64,000 bases of DNA from positions 18,299 through 82,298 of the forward strand of contig JASJPG010000024.1 in the NCBI GenBank assembly GCA_031426815.1, read 5' to 3'. The notes under the pieces are model-generated. The model was not told the origin of the DNA. It ran no database searches and saw nothing but the letters and a program-made list of their open reading frames with translations. The stretch comes from PFJX01 sp031426815. Its GTDB lineage: Bacteria; Pseudomonadota; Gammaproteobacteria; Burkholderiales; Thiobacillaceae. Below are positions 45,385 through 53,391 of this stretch, one piece after another (positions within the stretch are counted from its first letter, which is position 1; each line of letters starts with the position of its first letter). Both the position numbers and the translations under genes were made by a program.

Positions 45385-46160
45385 GCGCCCCCCTTCATGA
45401 AGCTCTTGTCCAGCCGCGACGCCGCGATCACCAGCACCAGCGTCAGCAACATCAGCAGCGTCGAGACCGCGTTCACCTCAGGCGTCACCGCGATCTTGAT
45501 CATCGAATAGATCTGCAACGGCAGCGTCGAGACGCCGACGCCGGCGGTGAAGAAGGTGATCACGAAATCGTCGATGGACAGCGTGAACGACATCAGAAAG
45601 CCGGCCACCACCGCCGGCAGAATCAGCGGAAAAGTCACCAGCCGGAAGGTCTGCCAGGGCGAAGCGCCGAGGTCGCGCGCCGCCTCGAAAATGCTCTCGT
45701 CCATGCCGGCCAGTCGCGCCCTGACGATGATCGCGACGAAGCCGATGGAAAACGTGATGTGCGCCAGTACCACAGAGAGCAGGCCCAGGGTCAGATGCAG
45801 CACCTGAATGAAGAACACCAGCAGCGACACGCCGAGCAGGATTTCCGGCATCGCCACCGGCGTGATCACCAGCAGCGGTAGCCAGCGCGGCCGATAGCGA
45901 TGGATGGCAAGGCCGGCCAGCGTGCCGAGGAAGGTCGCGCAGATGCTGGCAATCAGCGCGATGAGCAGCGAATTGCGCGCCGCCAGCAGCATCTCGGCGT
46001 CGGCGAACAGCACGCGGTACCAGTCCAGCGTGAAGCCGACCCATTCCGCGTTGAGGCGCGAATCGTTGAATGAATACGCCACCACCACCAGCAGCGGCAC
46101 ATAAAGGAAGGCGAAAGTGGCGGCGGCGGCCAGCTTCAGCCAAAGGGGAAATCTACGCAT
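45381..46160 (-). CDS. potI: Polyamine ABC transporter permease (PotI/PotC)
   Basis: 259 residues, six membrane helices. The permease signature EAA loop is present (EAARDLGASPWQTFRLVTFP, LILPAVVAGFLMSFTLSIDD). Its N-terminus MRRFPLWLKLAAAATFAFLY and FNDSRLNAEWVGFTLDWYRV match the PotC/PotI group. It overlaps potH by 8 bp upstream and potF by 4 bp downstream, indicating translational coupling. Confidence 0.93.
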   Translation of the reverse strand: MRRFPLWLKLAAAATFAFLYVPLLVVVAYSFNDSRLNAEWVGFTLDWYRVLFADAEMLLAARNSLLIALIASICATFLGTLAGLAIHRYRPRWLPLLVITPVAMPEILLGVSLLVFFIQVLHLTLGLLSVVLAHITFSIGFVAIIVRARLAGMDESIFEAARDLGASPWQTFRLVTFPLILPAVVAGFLMSFTLSIDDFVITFFTAGVGVSTLPLQIYSMIKIAVTPEVNAVSTLLMLLTLVLVIAASRLDKSFMKGGA

Positions 46161-47049
46161 GCGCTCGCCTTGTCCTTCCCGCCCAGGCCGCGAATCCCGC
46201 CAGCGCCAACACGCACAGGGTCAGCACGATGGACAGCGTCGCGCCGAACGGCCAGTCGCGCACGCCGAGGAACTGGTCCTTGATCAGGTTGCCGATCAGC
46301 ATGTCGCGCGTGCCGCCGAGGATGTCGGGAATCGCGAACATGCCGAGCACCGGGATGAACACCAGCGCCGAGCCGGAAAACACGCCGGGCAGCGACAGCG
46401 GCCAGGTCACCCGCCAGAACCGCTGCCAGACATTCGCGCCCAAGTCCTGCGCGGCGTCGAGCAGCACCGGATCGTGTTTTTCCAGGTTGGTGTAGAGCGG
46501 CAGGATCATGAACGGCAGATGCACGTAGACCATGCCGACCAGCACCGCGAACGGGGAGAACAGCAGGCTGACCGGCTCCAGGCCGAAGGCGGCGAGGATG
46601 CCGTTGAGCAGCCGCGCCAGCGCCGCCTGCGGCCCCAGGATGATCATCCAGGCGTAGACGCGGATCAGGAAGTTGCTGGCAAACGGCAGGATCACCAGCA
46701 GCACCAGCAGGTCGCGGTGCCGCTGCGGGCTCTGCGCGATCAGCCAGGCCAGCGGATAAGCCATGATCAGGCAGATCAACGTGGATACCGTCGCCACCGC
46801 AAAGGAGCGCAGAAAGATTTCGGTGAACAGGAAATCGCTGAAAAAGAACTGGTAGTTCTCCTGCGTCACGCCGTGTTCGCGTCCATCGCTGGCGTCGAAC
46901 AGGGGCGCCAGACCGCCGAATTCGCCGGGATACTGGAACGAGGCCAGCACGACGAGCAGCGCCGGGGCCAGGAAGAAGGCGAGCAAAAACAGCGTCGGCG
47001 GCGCAATGATCGCCCAGCGCGTGGCGCGGCCTTGATCAGTCGCGGACAT
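46153..47049 (-). CDS. potH: Polyamine ABC transporter permease (PotH/PotB)
   Basis: 298 residues, six membrane helices. EAA-type loop: DAAQDLGANVWQRFWRVTWP followed by LSLPGVFSGSALVFIPVLGM. The N-terminal segment (GREHGVTQENYQFFFSDFLF) matches PotB/PotH. Overlaps the potG end by 14 bp and the potI start by 8 bp. Partner of PotI in the inner membrane. Confidence 0.93.
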   Translation of the reverse strand: MSATDQGRATRWAIIAPPTLFLLAFFLAPALLVVLASFQYPGEFGGLAPLFDASDGREHGVTQENYQFFFSDFLFTEIFLRSFAVATVSTLICLIMAYPLAWLIAQSPQRHRDLLVLLVILPFASNFLIRVYAWMIILGPQAALARLLNGILAAFGLEPVSLLFSPFAVLVGMVYVHLPFMILPLYTNLEKHDPVLLDAAQDLGANVWQRFWRVTWPLSLPGVFSGSALVFIPVLGMFAIPDILGGTRDMLIGNLIKDQFLGVRDWPFGATLSIVLTLCVLALAGFAAWAGRTRRAHA

Positions 47050-48112
47050 AGTGCCCGGCCTCCGCCTCCCAGCTCACCGTCACCCGGTCGCCGATCTCGA
47101 AGAAATGGGCGCGACCGGGCGCATCGTTGGGCCGCAACGCCGCCAGTTGGCGGCCGTTGTCGAGCGTGACCTGATAAGTGGTGACATCGCCGACATAGAG
47201 GAAATCGCGCACCGTGCCGGGAAAGTGGTTTTCTGCCTCTGCGTTGATGCCGATGCGCACCTGTTCCGGCCGAAGTGCGAGCACGCCTTTGTCGCCCGCT
47301 TGATTCGTTTCTCCGGCGGGCGCCAGAAGCTCGCCGAGTCCGGCCGCCGTCAGCCGCAGCCGGCCATCGCGACATTCGCTCACCGTGGCTTCCAGCAGAT
47401 TGCAGTTGCCGATGAAATCCGCGACGAAGCGATTGTTCGGAAAGCTGTAGATGCGTGACGGCGTATCCAGTTGTTCGACGCGGCCCTGGTTCATCACCGC
47501 GATGCGATGCGACAGCGCCAGTGCTTCCGGCTGTGCGTGGGTGACGAATACGAAAGTAACGCCGACCTCGCGTTGCAGTTTGATCAGTTCAAGTTGCATT
47601 TCCTCGCGCAGTTTCAGATCCAGCGCGCCGAGCGGTTCGTCCAGCAACAACAGGCGTGGCCGGTTGACCAGGCCGCGTGCCAGCGCCACCCGCTGCTTCT
47701 GGCCGCCGGAGATTTCGTGCGGGAAATGCCCGGCCAGTTCGGCCAGGTGTACTTGTTCCAGCGTCTCGCGTACACGGCGCTGCAATTCGGCGTCGCGCAC
47801 TCCGGCCATGCGCAATGGAAACGCGACGTTCTGGCCGACGGTCAGATGCGGAAACAGCGCGTAGCTCTGGAACACGGTATGGATCGGTCGTTTCTCGGCC
47901 GGCGTGTCGACCAGATCGCGGCCATCAAGCAAAATCCGGCCGGCATCAGGCAGATCGAATCCGGCGATCATGCGCAGAATGGTGGTCTTGCCGCAGCCGG
48001 ACGGCCCCAGCAGCGTGAAGAATTCGCCGCTCTCCACCGTGAAGCTGACCTCCCGCACTGCCACGAAATCGGCGAAACGGCGCGTGATGTTGCGGATTTC
48101 GAGCAGGGCCAT
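47036..48112 (-). CDS. potG: Polyamine ABC transporter ATP-binding protein (PotG/PotA)
   Basis: 358 residues. Walker A LLGPSGCGKTTILRMIAGFD, Q-loop, signature EISGGQKQRVALARGLVNRP, Walker B LLLLDEPLGALDLKLREEMQ, H-loop VTHAQPEALALS; the C-terminal about 110 residues form the TOBE-type regulatory domain (VLALRPEQVRIG ... DVTTYQVTLDNGRQLA). First gene of the potG-H-I-F operon. It reads toward potH with a 14-bp overlap and is divergent from the fadL-like porin across 168 bp. Confidence 0.94.
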   Translation of the reverse strand: MALLEIRNITRRFADFVAVREVSFTVESGEFFTLLGPSGCGKTTILRMIAGFDLPDAGRILLDGRDLVDTPAEKRPIHTVFQSYALFPHLTVGQNVAFPLRMAGVRDAELQRRVRETLEQVHLAELAGHFPHEISGGQKQRVALARGLVNRPRLLLLDEPLGALDLKLREEMQLELIKLQREVGVTFVFVTHAQPEALALSHRIAVMNQGRVEQLDTPSRIYSFPNNRFVADFIGNCNLLEATVSECRDGRLRLTAAGLGELLAPAGETNQAGDKGVLALRPEQVRIGINAEAENHFPGTVRDFLYVGDVTTYQVTLDNGRQLAALRPNDAPGRAHFFEIGDRVTVSWEAEAGHYVRD

Positions 48113-48280
48113 GTGTGCCGACCTGAAAGAGAAAGTGGATGCCGCTCCGGTAAATCCCTTGGCTGCTTTCCAGTATTGGTCACTGGTACAGAAAACTCTA
48201 TCAATTCAGGGTCCGATCCCTTCTAATCCCCGCCATTTTGCCCAGCCGAGCCTGCGCCGGGACGACACCAAGGGGGAAAC
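48113..48280. promoter_or_regulatory. Divergent promoter region between potG and the FadL-like porin
   Basis: 168 bp with both flanking starts. No clear -10/-35 pair could be fixed for either direction. A GGGGGAAACATG run gives the ribosome site of the porin gene. I see no repeat or RNA structure. Confidence 0.35.
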
Positions 48281-49513
48281 ATGCGGGGTCATCAATTTCT
48301 CGGCGCATTGGCGCTGACCGGCTGGGCGATGGGCGCCCAGGCCACCAACGGCATGAATCTGGAAGGCTACGGTCCGCTCGGCATGAGCATGGGCGGCGCT
48401 TCCATGGCCTACGACAGCGGCCTCGCAGCCATGATGAACAACCCGGCGACTCTGGCGCTGACCAGCCAGGGCACGCAGATGGCCCTGGCCCTGCACCATC
48501 TCGGGCCGGATGTCGCGGTCCAGGGTGTGGCCGATTCCGGCGGCAATTCCTATTTCATGCCGGCCTTGGGCTGGGGCCGCAAGGACGGCGCGCTGAGCTA
48601 CGGTGTCGGCATGTTCGCCCAGGGCGGCATGGGCACGGAATATGGCAATGCGTCACCGTTTTCCATGGGAACCGGCCAGGAAGTTCGCTCGGAACTGGGG
48701 GTCGGACGCCTGATTTTCCCGCTGGCCTTCGAGGTCACGCCGGACCTGGCGGTGGGCGCCTCGCTGGATTACGTCTGGGCCATGCTGGATGTGAGCATGG
48801 TGATGGATATCGGTGCCGGCAATTTCGCCCACATCGCCTTTTCCGACGACAACGATTTCACCGGCAAGGCCAAGGGTACCGGCTGGGCGGGCAAGCTGGG
48901 TCTGACCTACAAGGTCAGTCCGGTGCTGACCGTGGGCGCCACCTATCACAGCAAGACCAGCCTGAGCGATATGGAAACTTCCAGCGGCGGGGCGGCCATG
49001 TCCGTCTATGACGGCGCCGGTGCGCAGCTCAGCAACACGACCGGGAAAATGACGGTGATCGACTTCCAGTGGCCGGAAACCTATGCCGCCGGCCTCGCCT
49101 GGCAGGCTACGCCCAAGCTGATGCTGGCGGCCGACCTGCGCCGCATCATGTGGGCCGATGCCATGCAGAACTTCCGCATGTCCTTTTCCGGTACGCCCTT
49201 CACGATGCCGCAGCAGTGGCGGAACCAGAATGTCTACTCGCTGGGCGTGCAATATCGCCCGAACGACAAGCTCGGCCTGCGCGTCGGCTACAACTACGGC
49301 AAGAACCCGGTGCCGGATGCGTGGCTGAATCCGCTGTTTCCCGCCATCGTGGAAAAGCACTTCACGGCCGGTTTCGACTATCGCGTCAGCGACAAGGGTT
49401 GCATCGCGTTCGCTGTGTCCATAGCGCCGGAAGTCTCCAACGTCACCGCCGCCGGCATGACCGTCACGCACAGCCAGGTGTCGGCCATGGTCGGCTACAA
49501 CCATCACTTCTGA
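48281..49513 (+). CDS. Outer-membrane protein, OmpP1/FadL/TodX family
   Basis: 410 residues with a signal peptide (FLGALALTGWAMGAQATNG). The mature N-terminus NGMNLEGYGPLGMSMGGASM and AAMMNNPATLAL is the FadL/TodX hatch signature; the remainder is beta-barrel with alternating aromatics, ending in SAMVGYNHHF with a C-terminal Phe. FadL-type channels let hydrophobic molecules (fatty acids, aromatics) cross the outer membrane; the substrate here is unknown. Confidence 0.9.
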   Translation: MRGHQFLGALALTGWAMGAQATNGMNLEGYGPLGMSMGGASMAYDSGLAAMMNNPATLALTSQGTQMALALHHLGPDVAVQGVADSGGNSYFMPALGWGRKDGALSYGVGMFAQGGMGTEYGNASPFSMGTGQEVRSELGVGRLIFPLAFEVTPDLAVGASLDYVWAMLDVSMVMDIGAGNFAHIAFSDDNDFTGKAKGTGWAGKLGLTYKVSPVLTVGATYHSKTSLSDMETSSGGAAMSVYDGAGAQLSNTTGKMTVIDFQWPETYAAGLAWQATPKLMLAADLRRIMWADAMQNFRMSFSGTPFTMPQQWRNQNVYSLGVQYRPNDKLGLRVGYNYGKNPVPDAWLNPLFPAIVEKHFTAGFDYRVSDKGCIAFAVSIAPEVSNVTAAGMTVTHSQVSAMVGYNHHF

Positions 49514-49543
49514 TTCCTGGCAGCCTGCCAGACTGAAGTACAA

Positions 49544-49571
49544 ACGCAAGCGCCGTTGTAGGCGCTTGCGT
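49544..49571. terminator. Bidirectional hairpin between fadL-like gene and ubiB
   Basis: ACGCAAGCGCC (49544-49554), six-base loop GTTGTA, GGCGCTTGCGT (49561-49571): a perfect 11-bp stem between convergent genes. Only the minus strand has a short T-rich tail (TTTGTACTTC). Confidence 0.75.
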
Positions 49572-49583
49572 CGCATCGGCTGC

Positions 49584-51113
49584 TCAGGAACCGAGCAGAT
49601 TCGCGCCGACCAGCACCGCCAGCAGCACGGCGATTACCGCCAGCCAGCGGTTGCGCCCCTGCTGCTGCGCCAGCATCACGGCGAGGCCGCTTTCCAGCTT
49701 TTCCAGGCGGTCGCTGCGCAGGGCCTGATGCGCCAGGCGCGGCAGTTGCGGCAACACGGCGCCCCAGTACGGCGCTTCTTCCCGGAACGTGCGCAGCCAG
49801 CCGCGCCAGCCGATCTGTTCGCTCATCCAGCGTTCCAGGAACGGCTTGGCGGTGGACCAGAGATCGAGTTCCGGGTCGAGCTGGCGGCCGAGGCCTTCGA
49901 TGTTGAGCAAGGTTTTCTGCAGCATGACCAGTTGCGGCTGGATTTCCATGCCGAAGCGGCGCGACGTCTGGAACAGGCGCAGCAGCACCTTGCCGAAGGC
50001 GATCTCCTTCAGCGGCCGGTCGAACACCGGCTCGCACACGGCGCGGATCGCCGCCTCGAATTCGTCGGCGCGGGTGTCGGCCGGCACCCAGCCGGCGTCG
50101 AGGTGGGCGCGCGCGACCTTCTTGTAATCGCGCTGGAAGAAGGCCAGGAAGTTCTGCGCCAGATAGTTTTTGTCGGTCTCGTTCAACGTGCCCATGATGC
50201 CGAAATCGAGCGCGATGTATTTGCCCTGGTCGGTCACCAGGATGTTGCCGGGGTGCATGTCGGCGTGGAAGAAACCGTCGCGAAACACCTGGGTGAAGAA
50301 GATTTCGACGCCGGCGCGCGCCAGTTTCGGCACGTCGACGCCGCGGCTGCGCAGTTCGTCGAGGCGGGAAATCGGCAGCCCGTTCATCCAGGTCATCACC
50401 ATGACTTCCGACGTGCAGTAGTCCCATTCCACCTGCGGCACCGCCAGCAGCGGCGAGTCAGCGAAATTGCGGTGCAGTTGCGAGCAGTTGGCGGCTTCGC
50501 GAATCAGGTCGAGTTCGTCGTCGAGGTGCTTGGCGAATTCGGCGACCACTTCGCGCGGCTTCAGGCGGCGGCCGTCCCACCACAGACGTTCGATCAGGCC
50601 GGCGATGGCGTAGAGGATCTGGATGTCATGGCCGATGACTTTCTGGATGTTGGGGCGCAGTACCTTCACCGCCACCGCTTCGCCGCTCTGCAACGTGGCG
50701 CGATGCACCTGCGCCACCGAGGCGGAGGCGACCGGCGTGTCGTCAAAGGCGGCGAACACGTCGGCGGCGTCGCGGCCATAGGCGCGTTTGATCACCGCCA
50801 GCGCCTGCTCGCTCGGGAACGGTGGCACGCGGTCCTGCAGCTTGGCCAGCTCGTCGGCGATGTCGGGCGGAATCATGTCGCGCCGGGTGGACAGCATCTG
50901 GCCGAATTTGACGAAGATCGGACCGAGCGATTCCAGCGCCAGACGCAGTCTTACACCGCGCGCCTGCTGCATCGGCCAGATCAGGCCGCGCCAGAAAAAC
51001 AGCACCTGTACGGTGAAGCGCACCAGCTTGACGCGCTCGTGGCCGAGGAAAAACTCATCCAGGCCGTAACGCGCGGCGGTGAGGAAAATACGGAGCAGGC
51101 GGAACAGGTACAT
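49584..51113 (-). CDS. ubiB: Ubiquinone biosynthesis kinase-like protein UbiB
   Basis: 509 residues, ABC1/UbiB atypical kinase family, needed for ubiquinone synthesis as an ATPase-like factor at the membrane. The signature KxGQ motif is in GPIFVKFGQMLSTRRDMIPP; the kinase-like Ala-rich nucleotide loop is ASAVAQVHRATLQ, the Lys is AVKVLRPN, the catalytic loop FHADMHPGNILV, and DFGIMGTL. The C-terminus has the membrane anchor helices (WLAVIAVLLAVLVGANLLG). It follows the antitoxin gene by 4 bp and completes a ubiJ-TA-ubiB operon. Confidence 0.96.
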   Translation of the reverse strand: MYLFRLLRIFLTAARYGLDEFFLGHERVKLVRFTVQVLFFWRGLIWPMQQARGVRLRLALESLGPIFVKFGQMLSTRRDMIPPDIADELAKLQDRVPPFPSEQALAVIKRAYGRDAADVFAAFDDTPVASASVAQVHRATLQSGEAVAVKVLRPNIQKVIGHDIQILYAIAGLIERLWWDGRRLKPREVVAEFAKHLDDELDLIREAANCSQLHRNFADSPLLAVPQVEWDYCTSEVMVMTWMNGLPISRLDELRSRGVDVPKLARAGVEIFFTQVFRDGFFHADMHPGNILVTDQGKYIALDFGIMGTLNETDKNYLAQNFLAFFQRDYKKVARAHLDAGWVPADTRADEFEAAIRAVCEPVFDRPLKEIAFGKVLLRLFQTSRRFGMEIQPQLVMLQKTLLNIEGLGRQLDPELDLWSTAKPFLERWMSEQIGWRGWLRTFREEAPYWGAVLPQLPRLAHQALRSDRLEKLESGLAVMLAQQQGRNRWLAVIAVLLAVLVGANLLGS

Positions 51114-51117
51114 CGAG

Positions 51118-51342
51118 TCAGGCTGCGTAACGCTGGATTTCTACTTCGACATGCCGGGAACAGGCTTGCTCTGCCGTTGTGTAAACCTGGCGAGCCGTCA
51201 CGTCATCGAGAAAGTATTCGCCGCAGTCTTCGCAGATTTCCGCCGGCACATCGCGAATGATGACCACGCTGCCACTGCGTTCCAGCGTGACCGTGGTTTT
51301 TCCGGGGTGAGTTTCACCGGTTTTACAGAGGCTGCATTTCAT
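51118..51342 (-). CDS. YgiT-type zinc-finger antitoxin
   Basis: 74 residues with two CxxC pairs (MKCSLC ... ICEDCGEYFLDD), the zinc-ribbon of the MqsA/YgiT N-terminal domain. It lacks the C-terminal HTH domain of full MqsA. The adjacent DUF4258 gene upstream is the usual toxin partner. The gene overlaps the toxin stop by 4 bp (ATGA) and sits 4 bp before ubiB, so it is translated as part of the ubi operon. Confidence 0.85.
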   Translation of the reverse strand: MKCSLCKTGETHPGKTTVTLERSGSVVIIRDVPAEICEDCGEYFLDDVTARQVYTTAEQACSRHVEVEIQRYAA

Positions 51343-51647
51343 GGTTTTTTCCTCGATTTGAAGGCGCTATCCCAAAGTGTCGGGTCGGGTCGATAAACCG
51401 TAATCACCTGACATTCCGCGGTTGCCGCATTTCTGGCGACGACCGCATGCACGGGCTTGTTCTCGAACCAACCCAACATCAACACACTTGGATAGGGCCG
51501 ATCATCGGCATATGTCGCGATGATTTCCCCGTGCTCCAGCAAAGTTCGCAGGGCTTCCGGAGGAATGCAGCGTTGAAACATGCGTTCCAAGGCATGACGC
51601 GAGAAATACACGGAGCGACATGCCATCCCTGCGGTTGCGGCAGTCAT
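51339..51647 (-). CDS. DUF4258 protein, probable toxin of a YgiT-DUF4258 pair
   Basis: 102 residues. YFSRHALERMFQRCIPPEAL, HGEIIATYADDRPYPSVLML and VITVYRPDP give the DUF4258 pattern (ARHALERM...R, GEII..Y, ..TVY). DUF4258 proteins pair with YgiT-type zinc-finger antitoxins and are thought to be RNases of the BrnT/RelE-like fold. The start at 51647 overlaps the ubiJ stop as ATGA; an internal ATG at 51626 would avoid the overlap. Toxicity was not shown for this family member. Confidence 0.82.
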   Translation of the reverse strand: MTAATAGMACRSVYFSRHALERMFQRCIPPEALRTLLEHGEIIATYADDRPYPSVLMLGWFENKPVHAVVARNAATAECQVITVYRPDPTLWDSAFKSRKKP

Positions 51648-52249
51648 TTTTGCTTGGCTTGTTGAAACAGTTTCAGCCGCGCTTCCAGCCGATCGACATC
51701 TTCCCGCAGCGTATCGACTTCGCTGACGAAAGTCCGTGCGGCGTGCGGTTCGGCCAGCATGGCCTGTTCGTAGACGGCATATTCGGCCAGGTTGCGGGCG
51801 GCGGCGGTATGCGCTTGCTCGCGCCAGGCCATGACGCCGTGCAGAAATTGATCGACCCGGCTGGCGGCGATGTCGCCCAGATACGGGCGCAGCGCGAGCA
51901 CCCAGTCGAAGTCGGCCAACGCGCCGGAGAGGTCGCTGGCAAAGATGCCGTCGCCTTCGACGTGAAACAGGTCGGCCAGCTTGCCGTCGCCCAGCAGCAA
52001 CGGCAGCGCGCTCGGCATCGGAGTCAGCGTCAAGGCCGGCGCGGCGGCTTCCGCGGCTTCGTCGAGCGGACGAAAACGGCCGGCTGCATCCAGCGCCAAA
52101 TCGACCGGCAGCAGCGGCAGCGCCAGGCGCAAGGTCTTGCCGCTATGGCGCTGTAATCGAGTCAATGCGGCCGGTTGGGCATCGAGCAGAGCGTTGAGGG
52201 CGGCGGCAAGCGTGGCAACCGCGGTGGATTCGGGAAAGGCGGGGGGCAT
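51644..52249 (-). CDS. ubiJ: Ubiquinone biosynthesis accessory factor UbiJ
   Basis: 201 residues. N-terminal SCP2 sterol-carrier-like domain (LLDAQPAALTRLQRHSGKTL, then LTLTPMPSALPLLLGDGKLA and GDGIFASDLSGALADFDWVL), and a C-terminal coiled coil (FVSEVDTLREDVDRLEARLKL). UbiJ binds ubiquinone intermediates and scaffolds the Ubi complex. In many proteobacteria it lies between ubiE and ubiB; here ubiE is absent upstream, and a toxin-antitoxin pair separates it from ubiB. Confidence 0.9.
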   Translation of the reverse strand: MPPAFPESTAVATLAAALNALLDAQPAALTRLQRHSGKTLRLALPLLPVDLALDAAGRFRPLDEAAEAAAPALTLTPMPSALPLLLGDGKLADLFHVEGDGIFASDLSGALADFDWVLALRPYLGDIAASRVDQFLHGVMAWREQAHTAAARNLAEYAVYEQAMLAEPHAARTFVSEVDTLREDVDRLEARLKLFQQAKQK

Positions 52250-52305
52250 GGGCCGATTTTATCCCGGATAATCCGGCCAAATATCGCAGCCCCTGAAGAA
52301 CCCTC

Positions 52306-53391
52306 ATGCTTATTTCCGGAACGCCGACCCGAACCATCTGGCGCAACGACGCTGCCGTCGAAATCATCGACCAGACCCGCTTGCCGCACGAATTTGTCGT
52401 GCGCCGTTTGACGACCCTGGCCGATGCGGCCGAGGCAATCGCCGTGATGCGCGTGCGCGGCGCGCCGCTGATCGGTGCGACGGCAGCTTACGGCATGGCG
52501 CTGGCGGCGCGGCAGGATGCCGGCGATGCGGCGCTGCACGCGGCGGGTGAACTTCTGATCGCGACACGTCCGACCGCGGTCAACCTGCGCTGGGCGGTGC
52601 AGCGCATGCTGGCCTGCCTGTTGCCTCTGCCACCGGGCGAGCGAATCGAAGCCGCCTGGGCCGAAGCCGCGGCGATCTGCGACGAGGATGTGGCGCAGAA
52701 CCAGGCCATCGGCCAGCATGGTCTGGCGTTGCTGCAGAAACTTGCCGCCGCAAAATCCGGTCCGCTCAACATCCTGACGCATTGCAATGCCGGCTGGCTG
52801 GCAACGGTGGATTGGGGCACGGCACTGGCGCCGATCTACGCGGCGGCAGCAGCCGGACTGGACGTGCATGTCTGGGTCGACGAAACGCGGCCGCGCAACC
52901 AGGGCGCCAGCCTTACCGCCTGGGAGCTCAAGCAGGCCGGCATTGCGCACCACGTCATCGCCGACAACGCCGGCGGCCATCTGATGCAGCAGGGTCGGGT
53001 CGATGCCTGCATCGTCGGCACCGACCGGACTTCCGCCAACGGCGATGTCGCCAACAAGATCGGCACCTATCTGAAAGCGCTGGCGGCGTTCGACAACGGC
53101 GTGCCGTTCTACGTTGCCGCACCCGGGCCGAGCATCGATTTCAGCCTGGCCAGCGGCAGCGAGATTCCCATCGAGCAGCGTGATGCCGAGGAAGTCGCCT
53201 GTATCCAGGGCTGCGATGCCGACGGACGCCTGGTTTCGGTGCGCCTGACGCCGGCGGGCAGCCCGGCGGCGAACCCGGCCTTCGATGTGACGCCGGCGCG
53301 GCTGGTCAGTGGCTTGATTACCGAACGCGGCGTCTGCGCTGCCAGCCGTGTGGCGTTGGCGGCACTGTTTCCGGAGCGGAGCGCGGCATGA
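52306..53391 (+). CDS. mtnA: Methylthioribose-1-phosphate isomerase
   Basis: Converts 5-methylthioribose-1-phosphate to methylthioribulose-1-phosphate in methylthioadenosine salvage. 361 residues. MRVRGAPLIGATAAYGMALA, LTHCNAGWLATVDWGTALAP (catalytic Cys), WVDETRPRNQGASLTAWELK and GTDRTSANGDVANKIGTYLK (catalytic Asp) are MtnA hallmarks. It ends by overlapping the following aldolase gene by 4 bp (ATGA), so the two are coupled. No mtnB, mtnC or mtnD is in the window. Confidence 0.95.
   Translation: MLISGTPTRTIWRNDAAVEIIDQTRLPHEFVVRRLTTLADAAEAIAVMRVRGAPLIGATAAYGMALAARQDAGDAALHAAGELLIATRPTAVNLRWAVQRMLACLLPLPPGERIEAAWAEAAAICDEDVAQNQAIGQHGLALLQKLAAAKSGPLNILTHCNAGWLATVDWGTALAPIYAAAAAGLDVHVWVDETRPRNQGASLTAWELKQAGIAHHVIADNAGGHLMQQGRVDACIVGTDRTSANGDVANKIGTYLKALAAFDNGVPFYVAAPGPSIDFSLASGSEIPIEQRDAEEVACIQGCDADGRLVSVRLTPAGSPAANPAFDVTPARLVSGLITERGVCAASRVALAALFPERSAA

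Noticed and set aside
49504..50427. 307-codon frame overlapping ubiB
   Set aside because: Out-of-frame reading of ubiB with Arg/Pro-rich composition.
52250..52305. SAM or other riboswitch in front of mtnA
   Set aside because: Only 56 bp separate ubiJ and mtnA starts, and no SAM-box-like conserved elements are visible.
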